In this document: positions 44,949 to 56,233 of the stretch, piece after piece | Layout of the letters: each line of letters opens with the position of its first letter | How positions within the stretch are numbered: the first letter of the stretch is position 1 | Origin: Notolepis coatsorum | Lineage: Eukaryota; Chordata; Actinopteri; Aulopiformes; Paralepididae | Direction of reading: 5' to 3' | NCBI GenBank assembly: GCA_963971535.1 | Contig: OZ020586.1 | Span: 75,479,706-75,543,705 of the forward strand | DNA: 64,000 nucleotides | Notes under the pieces: model-generated | Seen by the model: the letters and a program-made list of their open reading frames with translations, nothing else | Told to the model about the DNA's origin: nothing | Databases searched by the model: none | Made by a program: the position numbers and the translations under genes

Positions 44949-47900
44949 GTTTGATTAAAGTGAGTGTAACGTTTGATTAAAGCGAGTGCAAAGTTTGATT
45001 AAAGTAAGTGTAAAGTTTGATTAAAGCGAGTGTAAAGTCTGATTAAAGTGAGTGTAAAGTTTGATTAAAGTGAGTGTAAAGTCTGATTAAAGTGAGTGTA
45101 AAGTTTGATTAAAGTGAGTGTAAAGTCTGATTAAAGCGAGTGTAAAGTCTGATTAAAGTGAGTGTAAAGTTTGATTAAAGTGAGTGTAACGTTTGATTAA
45201 AGCGAGTGTAAAGTTTGATTAAAGTAAGTGTAAAGTTTGATTAAAGCGAGTGTAAAGTCTGATTAAAGTGAGTGTAAAGTTTGATTAAAGTGAGTGTAAA
45301 GTCTGATTAAAGCGAGTGTAAAGTCTGATTAAAGCGAGTGTAAAGTCTGATTAAAGCGAGTGTAAAGTCTGATTAAAGTGAGTGTAAAGTCTGATTAAAG
45401 TGAGTGTAAAGTCTGATTAAAGCGAGTGTAAAGTCTGATTAAAGTGAGTGTAAAGTCTGATTAAAGCGAGTGTAAAGTCTGATTAAAGCGAGTGTAAAGT
45501 CTGATTAAAGCGAGTGTAAAGTCTGATTAAAGCGAGTGTAAAGTCTGATTAAAGCGAGTGTAAAGTCTGATTAAAGCGAGTGTAAAGTCTGATTAAAGCG
45601 AGTGTAAAGTCTGATTAACGTGAGTGTAAAGTCTGATTAAAGCGAGTGTAAAGTCTGATTAAAGCGAGTGTAAAGCGAGTGTAAAGTCTGATTAAAGCGA
45701 GTGTAAAGTCTGATTAAAGCGAGTGTAAAGTCTGATTAACGTGAGTGTAAAGTCTGATTAAAGTGAGTGTAAAGTCTGATTAAAGCGAGTGTAAAGTCTG
45801 ATTAAAGCGAGTGTAAAGTCTGATTAAAGCGAGTGTAACGTCTGATTAAAGCGAGTGTAAAGTCTGATTAAAGCGAGTGTAAAGTCTGATGATTAAAGCG
45901 AGTGTAAAGTCTGATTAAAGCGAGTGTAAAGTCTGATTAACGTGAGTGTAAAGTCTGATTAAAGCGAGTGTAAAGTCTGATTAAAGCGAGTGTAAAGTCT
46001 GATTAAAGCGAGTGTAAAGTCTGATTAAAGCGAGTGTAAAGTCTGATTAAAGCGAGTGTAACGTCTGATTAAAGCGAGTGTAAAGTCTGATTAAAGCGAG
46101 TGTAAAGTCTGATGATTAAAGCGAGTGTAAAGTCTGATTAAAGCGAGTGTAAAGTCTGATTAACGTGAGTGTAAAGTCTGATTAAAGCGAGTGTAAAGTC
46201 TGATTAACGTGAGTGTAAAGTCTGATTAAAGCGAGTGTAAAGTCTGATTAAAGCGAGTGTAAAGTCTGATTAAAGCGAGTGTAAAGTCTGATTAAAGCTA
46301 GTGTAAAGTCTGATTAAAGCGAGTGTAAAGTCTGATTAAAGCGAGTGTAAAGTCTGATTAACGTGAGTGTAAAGTCTGATTAAAGCGAGTGTAAAGTCTG
46401 ATTAAAGCGAGTGTAAAGTCTGATTAAAGCGAGTGTAAAGTCTGATTAAAGCGAGTGTAAAGTCTGATTAAAGCGAGTGTAAAGTCTGATTAAAGCGAGT
46501 GTAAAGTCTGATTAAAGCGAGTGTAAAGTCTGATTAACGTGAGTGTAAAGTCTGATTAAAGTGAGTGTAAAGTCTGATTAAAGCGAGTGTAAAGTCTGAT
46601 TAAAGCGAGTGTAAAGTCTGATTAAAGCGAGTGTAACGTCTGATTAAAGCGAGTGTAAAGTCTGATTAAAGCGAGTGTAAAGTCTGATGATTAAAGCGAG
46701 TGTAAAGTCTGATTAAAGCGAGTGTAAAGTCTGATGATTAAAGCGAGTGTAAAGTCTGATTAAAGCGAGTGTAAAGTCTGATTAACGTGAGTGTAAAGTC
46801 TGATTAAAGCGAGTGTAAAGTCTGATTAAAGCGAGTGTAAAGTCTGATTAAAGCGAGTGTAAAGTCTGATTAAAGCGAGTGTAAAGTCTGATTAAAGCGA
46901 GTGTAACGTCTGATTAAAGCGAGTGTAAAGTCTGATTAAAGCGAGTGTAAAGTCTGATAATTAAAGCGAGTGTAAAGTCTGATTAAAGCGAGTGTAAAGT
47001 CTGATTAACGTGAGTGTAAAGTCTGATTAAAGCGAGTGTAAAGTCTGATTAACGTGAGTGTAAAGTCTGATTAAAGCGAGTGTAAAGTCTGATTAAAGCG
47101 AGTGTAAAGTCTGATTAAAGCGAGTGTAAAGTCTGATTAAAGCGAGTGTAAAGTCTGATTAAAGCGAGTGTAAAGTCTGATTAACGTGAGTGTAAAGTCT
47201 GATTAAAGTGAGTGTAAAGTCTGATTAAAGCGAGTGTAAAGTCTGATTAAAGCGAGTGTAAAGTCTGATTAAAGCGAGTGTAACGTCTGATTAAAGCAAG
47301 TGTAAAGTCTGATTAAAGCGAGTGTAAAGTCTGATGATTAAAGCGAGTGTAAAGTCTGATTAAAGCGAGTGTAAAGTCTGATTAACGTGAGTGTAAAGTC
47401 TGATTAAAGCGAGTGTAAAGTCTGATTAAAGCGAGTGTAAAGTCTGATTAAAGCGAGTGTAAAGTCTGATTAAAGCGAGTGTAAAGTCTGATTAAAGCGA
47501 GTGTAACGTCTGATTAAAGCGAGTGTAAAGTCTGATTAAAGCGAGTGTAAAGTCTGATGATTAAAGCGAGTGTAAAGTCTGATTAAAGCGAGTGTAAAGT
47601 CTGATTAACGTGAGTGTAAAGTCTGATTAAAGCGAGTGTAAAGTCTGATTAACGTGAGTGTAAAGTCTGATTAAAGCGAGTGTAAAGTCTGATTAAAGCG
47701 AGTGTAAAGTCTGATTAAAGCGAGTGTAAAGTCTGATTAAAGCTAGTGTAAAGTCTGATTAAAGCGAGTGTAAAGTCTGATTAAAGCGAGTGTAAAGTCT
47801 GATTAACGTGAGTGTAAAGTCTGATTAAAGCGAGTGTAAAGTCTGATTAAAGCGAGTGTAAAGTCTGATTAAAGCGAGTGTAAAGTCTGATTAAAGCGAG

Positions 47901-49254
47901 TGTAAAGTCTGATTAAAGCGAGTGTAAAGTCTGATTAAAGCGAGTGTAAAGTCTGATTAACGTGAGTGTAAAGTCTGATTAAAGTGAGTGTAAAGTCTGA
48001 TTAAAGCGAGTGTAAAGTCTGATTAAAGCGAGTGTAAAGTCTGATTAAAGCGAGTGTAACGTCTGATTAAAGCGAGTGTAAAGTCTGATTAAAGCGAGTG
48101 TAAAGTCTGATGATTAAAGCGAGTGTAAAGTCTGATTAAAGCGAGTGTAAAGTCTGATGATTAAAGCGAGTGTAAAGTCTGATTAAAGCGAGTGTAAAGT
48201 CTGATTAACGTGAGTGTAAAGTCTGATTAAAGCGAGTGTAAAGTCTGATTAAAGCGAGTGTAAAGTCTGATTAAAGCGAGTGTAAAGTCTGATTAAAGCG
48301 AGTGTAAAGTCTGATTAAAGCGAGTGTAACGTCTGATTAAAGCGAGTGTAAAGTCTGATTAAAGCGAGTGTAAAGTCTGATGATTAAAGCGAGTGTAAAG
48401 TCTGATTAAAGCGAGTGTAAAGTCTGATTAACGTGAGTGTAAAGTCTGATTAAAGCGAGTGTAAAGTCTGATTAACGTGAGTGTAAAGTCTGATTAAAGC
48501 GAGTGTAAAGTCTGATTAAAGCGAGTGTAAAGTCTGATTAAAGCGAGTGTAAAGTCTGATTAAAGCTAGTGTAAAGTCTGATTAAAGCGAGTGTAAAGTC
48601 TGATTAAAGCGAGTGTAAAGTCTGATTAACGTGAGTGTAAAGTCTGATTAAAGCGAGTGTAAAGTAGCGAGTGTAAAGTCTGATTAAAGCGAGTGTAAAG
48701 TCTGATTAAAGCGAGTGTAAAGTCTGATTAAAGCGAGTGTAAAGTCTGATTAAAGTGAGTGTAAAGTCTGATTAAAGCGAGTGTAAAGTCTGATTAAAGC
48801 GAGTGTAAAGTCTGATTAAAGCGAGTGTAACGTCTGATTAAAGCGAGTGTAAAGTCTGATTAAAGCGAGTGTAAAGTCTGATGATTAAAGCGAGTGTAAA
48901 GTCTGATTAAAGCGAGTGTAAAGTCTGATTAACGTGAGTGTAAAGTCTGATTAAAGCGAGTGTAAAGTCTGATTAAAGCGAGTGTAAAGTCTGATTAAAG
49001 CGAGTGTAAAGTCTGATTAAAGCTAGTGTAAAGTCTGATTAAAGCGAGTGTAAAGTCTGATTAAAGCGAGTGTAAAGTCTGATTAAAGCGAGTGTAAAGT
49101 CTGATTAAAGCGAGTGTAAAGTCTGATTAACGTGAGTGTAAAGTCTGATTAAAGTGAGTGTAAAGTCTGATTAAAGCGAGTGTAAAGTCTGATTAAAGCG
49201 AGTGTAAAGTCTGATTAAAGCGAGTGTAAAGTCTGATTAAAGCGAGTGTAAAGT
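44949..49254 (+). repeat. 22-bp satellite array, about 195 units
   Basis: Monomer GTCTGATTAAAGCGAGTGTA plus AA. The first units read GTTTGATTAAAGTGAGTGT. Recurrent variants are AACGTGAG for AAAGCGAG, TGTAACG for TGTAAAG, GATGATTAAAG (3-bp insertion) and AGCTAG. They return in the same order about 1.42-1.45 kb apart (for example 46687 and 46735 versus about 48110 and 48157), so there is higher-order structure. No ORF. Confidence 0.98.
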
Positions 49255-49890
49255 CCATTACCACACACACAGCCACTGAAGTGCTTCCTTGCCGTCGCTC
49301 CCGGAGCCGCTGCTGTTTCAGAGGTTTGTGGGTTCCCTCTCCGGGAGCCGCCTCGCTCCAACTTCATCTAGCATTATGTGTTTTTGTTATGTTATAAGTC
49401 CCCCCCACCCCCACCACAGAAAGAGACACTCTTTGGAGTGCACGGCTGTTAAGATCATGTTACTAAGTGGTCGAGGGGCTCAATTCCCGTCGGCCCAAGC
49501 TGTATTTTAGGTGATGGTGTAATGTGTATAGGTGAAACACAGGGGGGCGGGGGTCTCACTTTGGACACCCGTGAAGCAGTTTGGGCTGTTTAAAAAAATA
49601 TATATAAAAAAGAGGAATGCCTTAATAACATAGCAGGTACAGATTATAACCCCCCCCCCCATGAATTGAGAGGATCAAGGCGTAATAATGAATTAGTATT
49701 GGATTATTGTAATGTGGATCATGCTGAATAACGCTGACAGATTGCGGCTGCAAGTCCCGTTTCATCTGTACACTCCTTAAGAACCAGGGCACCGGGATGT
49801 GGAGCGATTAATCCTCTGGAACATCCACCACCACTCGCAGCTCCCCCCCCCCACCCCCAGGCCAGCTCTTAGTATGAGTATTTCATATTT
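49255..49890. other. No gene recognised
   Basis: Moderate GC, a C-run near 49650 and a 73-codon frame at 49289 without a known domain. Confidence 0.4.
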
Positions 49891-49891
49891 C

Positions 49892-50310
49892 ATTCATAAT
49901 AATAATAATGATAGTAATAATAAACTTTATTTGTATAGCACCTTGCATACAAGAATTGCAGCTCAAAGTGCTTCACAGCAGAAAAAAGACAGGCACAAAA
50001 TGCAAACTGTGCAGACATGTAAAATCAGTTTTTCACATTAGGATCATAACATCCCAATAGGCCACCTTGTTTATGGTTTGATTATATGGCAGTTTTAAAA
50101 TAGACAATAATAAAAAGAGACAAATAGAATAGACAGAGTAAAATAGTGCAGTGCAATAAAATAGTAGAATAGAATATAGACGGAGTAAATGATGCAATAG
50201 TGCAGTGGAATACAATAGTTCTGAATGACTGTTTAACAGTTTAAAACCGTCTTTATCTTCCCTGTTTGATATCCACAGTTTAAAACCTGACAGTCTTCCT
50301 TCCTGTTTGA
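49892..50310 (-). repeat. Interspersed repeat 3' end, copy 1
   Basis: Begins with (AATAAT)n then AACTTTATTTGTATAGCACC and GCAGCTCAAAGTGCTTCACA, a very common fish repeat 3' terminus read on the minus strand. The same block recurs at 50448. The right border is uncertain. Confidence 0.7.
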
Positions 50311-50447
50311 TACCCACTTTCACCAATGATTACACGCAGCGAACAGCAATTCCATTGCAGTGTTCCGTACAAGTGTGTTACAAGGTTATGTGGGCTGTGC
50401 CGTAGCAGACCAGGGCAAGTAGTACAGTGGAGGAGTCTGTGTGAGAT

Positions 50448-50720
50448 AATAATAATAACTTTATTTATATAGCACCTTTCATACATGGATTGCAGCTCAA
50501 AGTGCTTCACAGGAAATAGCATAACATGAACATTAGCATACAGTTGACAGAATAAAAGCAATGCATAAAGTGCAGACATAAGAATAGGTATAAAAGAAAA
50601 TAAAACGAGTGCAATGTAGAAAGTGCAGACATAAGAATAGGCATAAAATAAGTACAATAAGTACAGTGTTGCTCAAAGGCATGTGAACCCCCCCGGAACA
50701 GCCAGTCCCCCAAACACCCC
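50448..50720 (-). repeat. Interspersed repeat 3' end, copy 2
   Basis: Shares AACTTTAT, TATAGCACC and GCAGCTCAAAGTGCTTCACA with copy 1. A short duplicated segment (AAAGTGCAGACATAAGAATA twice, about 50577 and 50618) lies inside. Confidence 0.7.
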
Positions 50721-50879
50721 ACACATCAATCCCCACCACATCCCCATCCAAGACACACCCCCTGATGAAGCACGTCATGACCGAAGGAAAACACAAACAG
50801 CTCGCGCGCCACTCACACCGCAACTTACATCCCCTGAAGTCAGTGTCTGTCTGTCAGCGGCGGTTCTTGTAGTTGGTTG

Positions 50880-51225
50880 TTTGTGTCTATTGCACTCTGT
50901 AACACTTTGAGATTTGCTTTTAATGAAAAGTGCATTACAAATATAATAATAATAATAATATTATTAGTTACGCTGCCAGCCAGTATGACTACTACCATAG
51001 TGTCTTTATACCTGTATCACTGTACATATTAATACTACATCTCTGATTAGCACTATACTCAGTAGTACTAATTTATATATTTTATATCCAGTTTAATCAC
51101 CTGTACATTGTATATTACTATTGGACTCTACTGTTACATTTGCACTCTGGTTGGATGCCAAACTTTTCGTTGTACTGTACTTGTGCTGTATAATGACAAT
51201 ACATTAGAATCTAATCGAATCTATA
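50880..51225 (+). repeat. Two LINE-like 3' ends in series
   Basis: The first ends AAAGTGCATTACAAATATAA with an (AAT)n tail at 50946-50962. The second (about 50970-51225) ends TTCGTTGTACTGTACTTGTG … CAATAC with a degenerate (AATCT)n tail. Both are typical 3' UTR terminations of fish LINEs on the plus strand. Confidence 0.65.
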
Positions 51226-51618
51226 TAGTCTAATATGGGAATTCGATGTTTCCCATACATTTTATGATTTATTTGTGGTAACATGGTAACAGCGCTCTCT
51301 GTGTGTGTTTGTGTGTTTGTGTTTGTGTGGTACGTAGTGTTTCTGCTGTTCAGTTATACGTATCCACTGCCATTCTAGGAGTATTTCTAGGTTAGTGTGT
51401 TACCGGAAAGCTGAGCGGCATCGTGGCTTAGCATTAGCCCAGCCTTCTCTCTCTCTCCCTGGCCTTGACGTGCCCCTGAACACCCAGGCCTGAACCACAC
51501 ACCCCTTCACATCCAGCATGCACGCTGCCCCGGAGAGGAGTAAATATAGACGGGTTATATTTAGGCTGTGAGACCATCCGTCTGTCGTCAGTCTGTCTCC
51601 CCAAGGGAGAAGGAGGGA
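51226..51618. other. No gene recognised
   Basis: A TG-rich patch at 51299-51330; otherwise nothing assigned. Confidence 0.4.
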
Positions 51619-52399
<781 letters not shown>

Positions 52400-52402
52400 T
52401 AA

Positions 52403-53063
52403 GGCTACGTTTAGACGAGCGTTTTGGGATGGAAGTCTGAACAGAAACCGCAAAAGTCGTCTTGCGGTTTCACTTTAAATTTTGCGTTTAGACAAGCGTT
52501 TTGGGGTGGAATTCTCCGTGCAGACGAGGCTGTAACAACTCGAGACAACGGAGCCCCGCTGTCACACGATTGGCGCATATGTCACATGACGTGCTGTGAA
52601 GACCCGCCCTACTCTGCCTCTGATTCGCAGAGTGTGGGTGGGGAATGTGATTGGACCAAAGCAGAGTCACTGACAGACAGTGGGTCCAGTCATAATAGTT
52701 GTGATAGCCGCGGGACAGATTCTTGTGTATTTAAAAGTACTGCCAATGTAGCCTTCAGGTGATCGCCATGGATAGAATCAGACATGCTTTGTTTACGCTT
52801 CTAGGCTACTGGCGCATGCCTGTGATGTACTAAGCAGTAGGCGCGACGAGAGCCTTGACGACCCTTTCGTCATCGTTGTATGCGGTTTGACAGTTTAGAC
52901 GAGAGCGCAAAGGTTTACCGTTTCTAGGAATTCCACCCTGGAAGGTGGTCTCACTTTTTTACGGTTTCACCCCGTAAAAACGCTGTTTCCGTATAAACGA
53001 AAGGCACATCTGAAAAAATATTTTTGCGGATTCACCTGCTAGCGTTTCCGTCTAAACGGGGCC
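52403..53063. mobile_element. PIF/Harbinger-like non-autonomous element
   Basis: Inverted ends GGCTACGTTTAGACGAGCG and (complement) GGCCCCGTTTAGACGGAAACG, flanked by TAA at both sides, as for PIF/Harbinger. It contains further copies of the GTTTAGACAAGCGTTTTGGG word. The 112-codon frame inside has no known domain and is not called a gene. Confidence 0.72.
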
Positions 53064-53310
53064 TAAGTCAAGTCAAGTGTTCCCTTATTAATCCCCTTGG
53101 GGGAAATGCAGGTGTCATAGCAGCATGGGGGAGGGGAGGGGGTACAGGCAGGAGAAAAGATAATAATATAAATAATTATTATAATAATAACCATTTCTAA
53201 CCATTTCTACTTCAGATAAAAACCAAAACACTGGTGATTCTAATGCTTTCTTTGAAGTACATTATTTCAGTGTTCTATCGCATTATCCATCAAATAGTGT
53301 ATGCATATTA

Positions 53311-53720
53311 ATAAGTTTCAAGTTTGCTTTTATTTGTCACATATAAAGTACACTGCATGTACATTACAGTGAAATGCTTGGTTCTGTATGAGCCCCTGAG
53401 AATGTGCTTCATACAGTAAAAAAACACTATACAAAATATACAATATACAAACTAAAGTACAACCTAAGTACAATGAAAGTACATTGAGGTACAAAAATGC
53501 TAAAATTAGGTATGGATGTAGTGCAAATCTCTTTAATAAATAGATAAAATATGGTGTAGTGTTATAAAGTGTTTAAAGTGAGTGTTAAGGTGAGTCTTTG
53601 TTTAAAGCAAGCGTGTGCATGTGGATGTGTGTGCAGTGAGTGTAGATGGATGGGTTGATGTTACATAGAGTCATTGAGCATCCTGATGGCCTGGGGATAG
53701 ATAGAACCTCCAGTGTCTTC
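53311..53720 (-). mobile_element. LINE 3' end, same family as window edges
   Basis: CAAG tail at the left, TTTATTTGTCACATATAAAG, 3' UTR with TAAAGTGTTTAAAGTGAGTG at about 53562, then the C-terminal codons (CATCCTGATGGCCTGGGGAT). A small related (TCAAG) end lies at 53067-53100. Confidence 0.8.
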
Positions 53721-53909
53721 TAAAACAAAGGAGATGAAAGAGCACAAAGACGGGGGTTCGTGTTTTACGAGTCGTCCCTCAGAAGGTTCCGTGCACCTGT
53801 TAGCGACGTGTGAGCGGCCGGCGCTCATAAACACTGGTGGAGGTCAGCTATGTCACTATGAGTGACATGAGTGAGTTTCATGCTGCAATGATCACCGCCT
53901 CTCTTTTAA

Positions 53910-54376
53910 AGGTGCTGTAAGTGGTATTTATTTGGTTAAAATAAGTATTAAGTAGCTCACTGATATAGAGTGCTTGGTAGAGTGCTTGGTCAGTAACATG
54001 GGTCTAAATTTTCTGGTATCCCGTTCCCACTTTATCCAATCAAGAGAGAGAACCCTAGATATTTTTACTTATTTCAAGAACTCTTGCCAAGCCACGTTTG
54101 CTTATTGCACTGGCAGATTATTTTACTTGTTTCAAGCTCATATTTGCTTAAAACTAGTTATTTTCTTCTTACTTTTGCAGTGTGGAGTTCTCTCTCCTGA
54201 TTGGATGAAGTGGGAACGCGATACCAGAACATTTATTTTGTGTTTACTGCAGAGTGGAGGGACTGGTAAATCCATGTTACTGACCAAACACTATATCAGT
54301 GATGGCTGTCAGAATGTAGAGCTATTATTTAACATGTAGACAACTTATTTTAACAAAAATACCACTTACAGCATCT
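53910..54376. mobile_element. Long-inverted-repeat MITE flanked by TTAA
   Basis: Ends AGGTGCTGTAAGTGGTATTT and complement AGATGCTGTAAGTGGTATTT. Complementarity reaches far inward (GCTTGGTCAGTAACATGG; TTCCCACTTTATCCAATCA), so the element could fold into a large hairpin. TTAA at 53906-53909 and 54377-54380. The 121-codon frame across it is judged fortuitous. Confidence 0.78.
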
Positions 54377-54439
54377 TTAAACCTCATATGAGTCAGAGCT
54401 GAAATGTAAGTTAGGTTTTTATTTTGGAAACAAGTTCAG

Positions 54440-54689
54440 TTTTTTTCTTCAACCGAAGACTGGTTGAAGTGACGTTCTTGCCGGTTCTCGACCATGGTGA
54501 TGTGCTATACATGAATGCATCAGCCTTGTCTCCATGTGTTGGATACTGTACATCATGGCGCTTTAAGGTTTGCTACTCATGATTGTATATTGTATACAAT
54601 CATTTACAGTCTCAGGACACTACTTATGACTGTTCCTAGAGTTTGGACTGAATGAGGAAAGAGGGCCTTTATGTTTTCTGCACCATCTG
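54440..54689 (+). pseudogene. LINE RT C-terminal fragment, left half (split by BEL C)
   Basis: Encodes TFLPVLDHGDVLYMNASALS (about 54468-54527), characteristic of the post-catalytic RT region. After a stop comes RVWTE, a stop, then GKRAFMFSAPS. The same frame continues across the BEL C insertion site at 63157 with AWNSLQK. Confidence 0.75.
54685..54689. other. Target site duplication of BEL C, left (ATCTG)
   Basis: Identical to 63157-63161. Confidence 0.9.
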
Positions 54690-56124
54690 TGTAACTGAGG
54701 GGTACAATTCCCTGACTGTATTACTAGATATGATACTTACTACCACTACCTTTGTACTTAATATTCGGCCACCCAGTACACGGCATAAATATATTATCAT
54801 GAACACTCTCACGTAGATGAAACGGATCCAACACAAATGTACGAATTAGAAACAGGTCTTTATTTCCTACACAGCGATGGTGTGTAGAATAAGCACTTAA
54901 TCACTTAATTACATTTATGAATTGAAATAGTATGCACTTTTATGGCAAGGAGTATTCGTCGGTATATCAATAGATAATGTCCAATCTCTGAAGGCGCAGG
55001 TGGTAAATATACGACCTGGAATAGTTAAGGAATAACAGCAATGATACTTTAATGATTATAGGCTGGATACACTAGAGGGGGTTAATCCGGTCGCTTGTAA
55101 GCCGACAGGAGTAGGAGGGGGGGGGGGGTAGAATCCAGCTGCCTCGTCCGGCCAAGGGTATCCCAGGTGAACCCACTGTAGTGCCGTTCAATGCGCCGGC
55201 GATCCTTGGACCACAGATGAAAGCAGTTGGACTCTTTGTGGGCCGGCTCTCTCCGGTCCACGGGGGAGAGATGTGGAGAGACCTCGTCTTGCAGAGCGTC
55301 TCCTCACCTTGCGTCCTCTCCAGGGGGGGGGGGTTCCAACACACGGTAGTGTCGGGGGTCTTTATCCATAGAATAATCAAAGTATCCAAAGCATAATCCG
55401 TGCCTGGGAAGGCGGGCTGTCGTCGGTAGAATAATCCGGTATACAGGTCCACTCGCTCGTCGGCTCTGGGGCTCCTCGGGTGCAGCTTCACATAGGGTCA
55501 ACCACCCTGGGTAAGCAGCCAGTTCTCTGCCCGAAACGATGGGGTACTGACTACGGTAGTATTCTCACCGCACGAAGCACTATATATTAACAGACTATTA
55601 TTAGCTTAATAGACTACGTCCAACTCGACGATATAGTGCCAAATATGACTATTCAAATATTAATATACACGATGTCTCAATACCGATGGTAGGCCGAACT
55701 TGGCCTTACTCCCACACGTGGCATCGCGGGGAGGCTTTACGTCTGTGACTCTATTGGAGGGTAAGAAACTGGACTGAAAAGAAAGTCCTACTTTAGTAGC
55801 GCAGTATATATACGCACTATGAACAAATAGTCCCATTAGTGGTGCGGTAGCCAAATTCCTACGCGGAACTAGGACTTGTTCGTACATGTCGAGCGGTACG
55901 TTTGAACTGGGTCTGAGGGGTATGGCAGCCTGGCACCAAGGTCTCGACCAATAGTAGAATGGAGACTATTATGGGATGTTCAGTAGGCTAGAATGGATAT
56001 TCAATGCATATTGTACAAGGAATATACAAGGGATATCAGGGAATATTAGAGAATATACAAATACAATTAAATATATATATATAAATAAATATATATATTC
56101 GGTTTAATCTGGCCCTTCACAACA
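54690..56124 (-). repeat. 3' LTR of BEL C
   Basis: 1,435 bp, same termini as the other copies. Confidence 0.95.
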
Positions 56125-56135
56125 GCCACCCCCTG
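56125..56135 (-). promoter_or_regulatory. Purine-rich tract of BEL C
   Basis: Minus strand CAGGGGGTGGC directly before the 3' LTR, as in A. Confidence 0.7.
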
Positions 56136-56233
56136 AATAGGTCCCAGACCTAATCAGTTAAACGGAGACAGATTAATCGCGTTGTCTATTTACACATAAG
56201 GGTTTGCTGTAGGGGTCAGTCAACTTCACAAAG

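Noticed and set aside
44949..49254. CRISPR-like array of 22-bp repeats
   Set aside because: The repeats are directly adjacent with no unique spacers, and the DNA is vertebrate; it is a satellite.
52424..52762. 112-codon frame as a possible gene
   Set aside because: It lies inside the PIF/Harbinger-like element, begins in its terminal repeat and has no domain.
53974..54339. 121-codon frame as a possible membrane protein
   Set aside because: It spans both arms of a long-inverted-repeat MITE, so the open frame is fortuitous.
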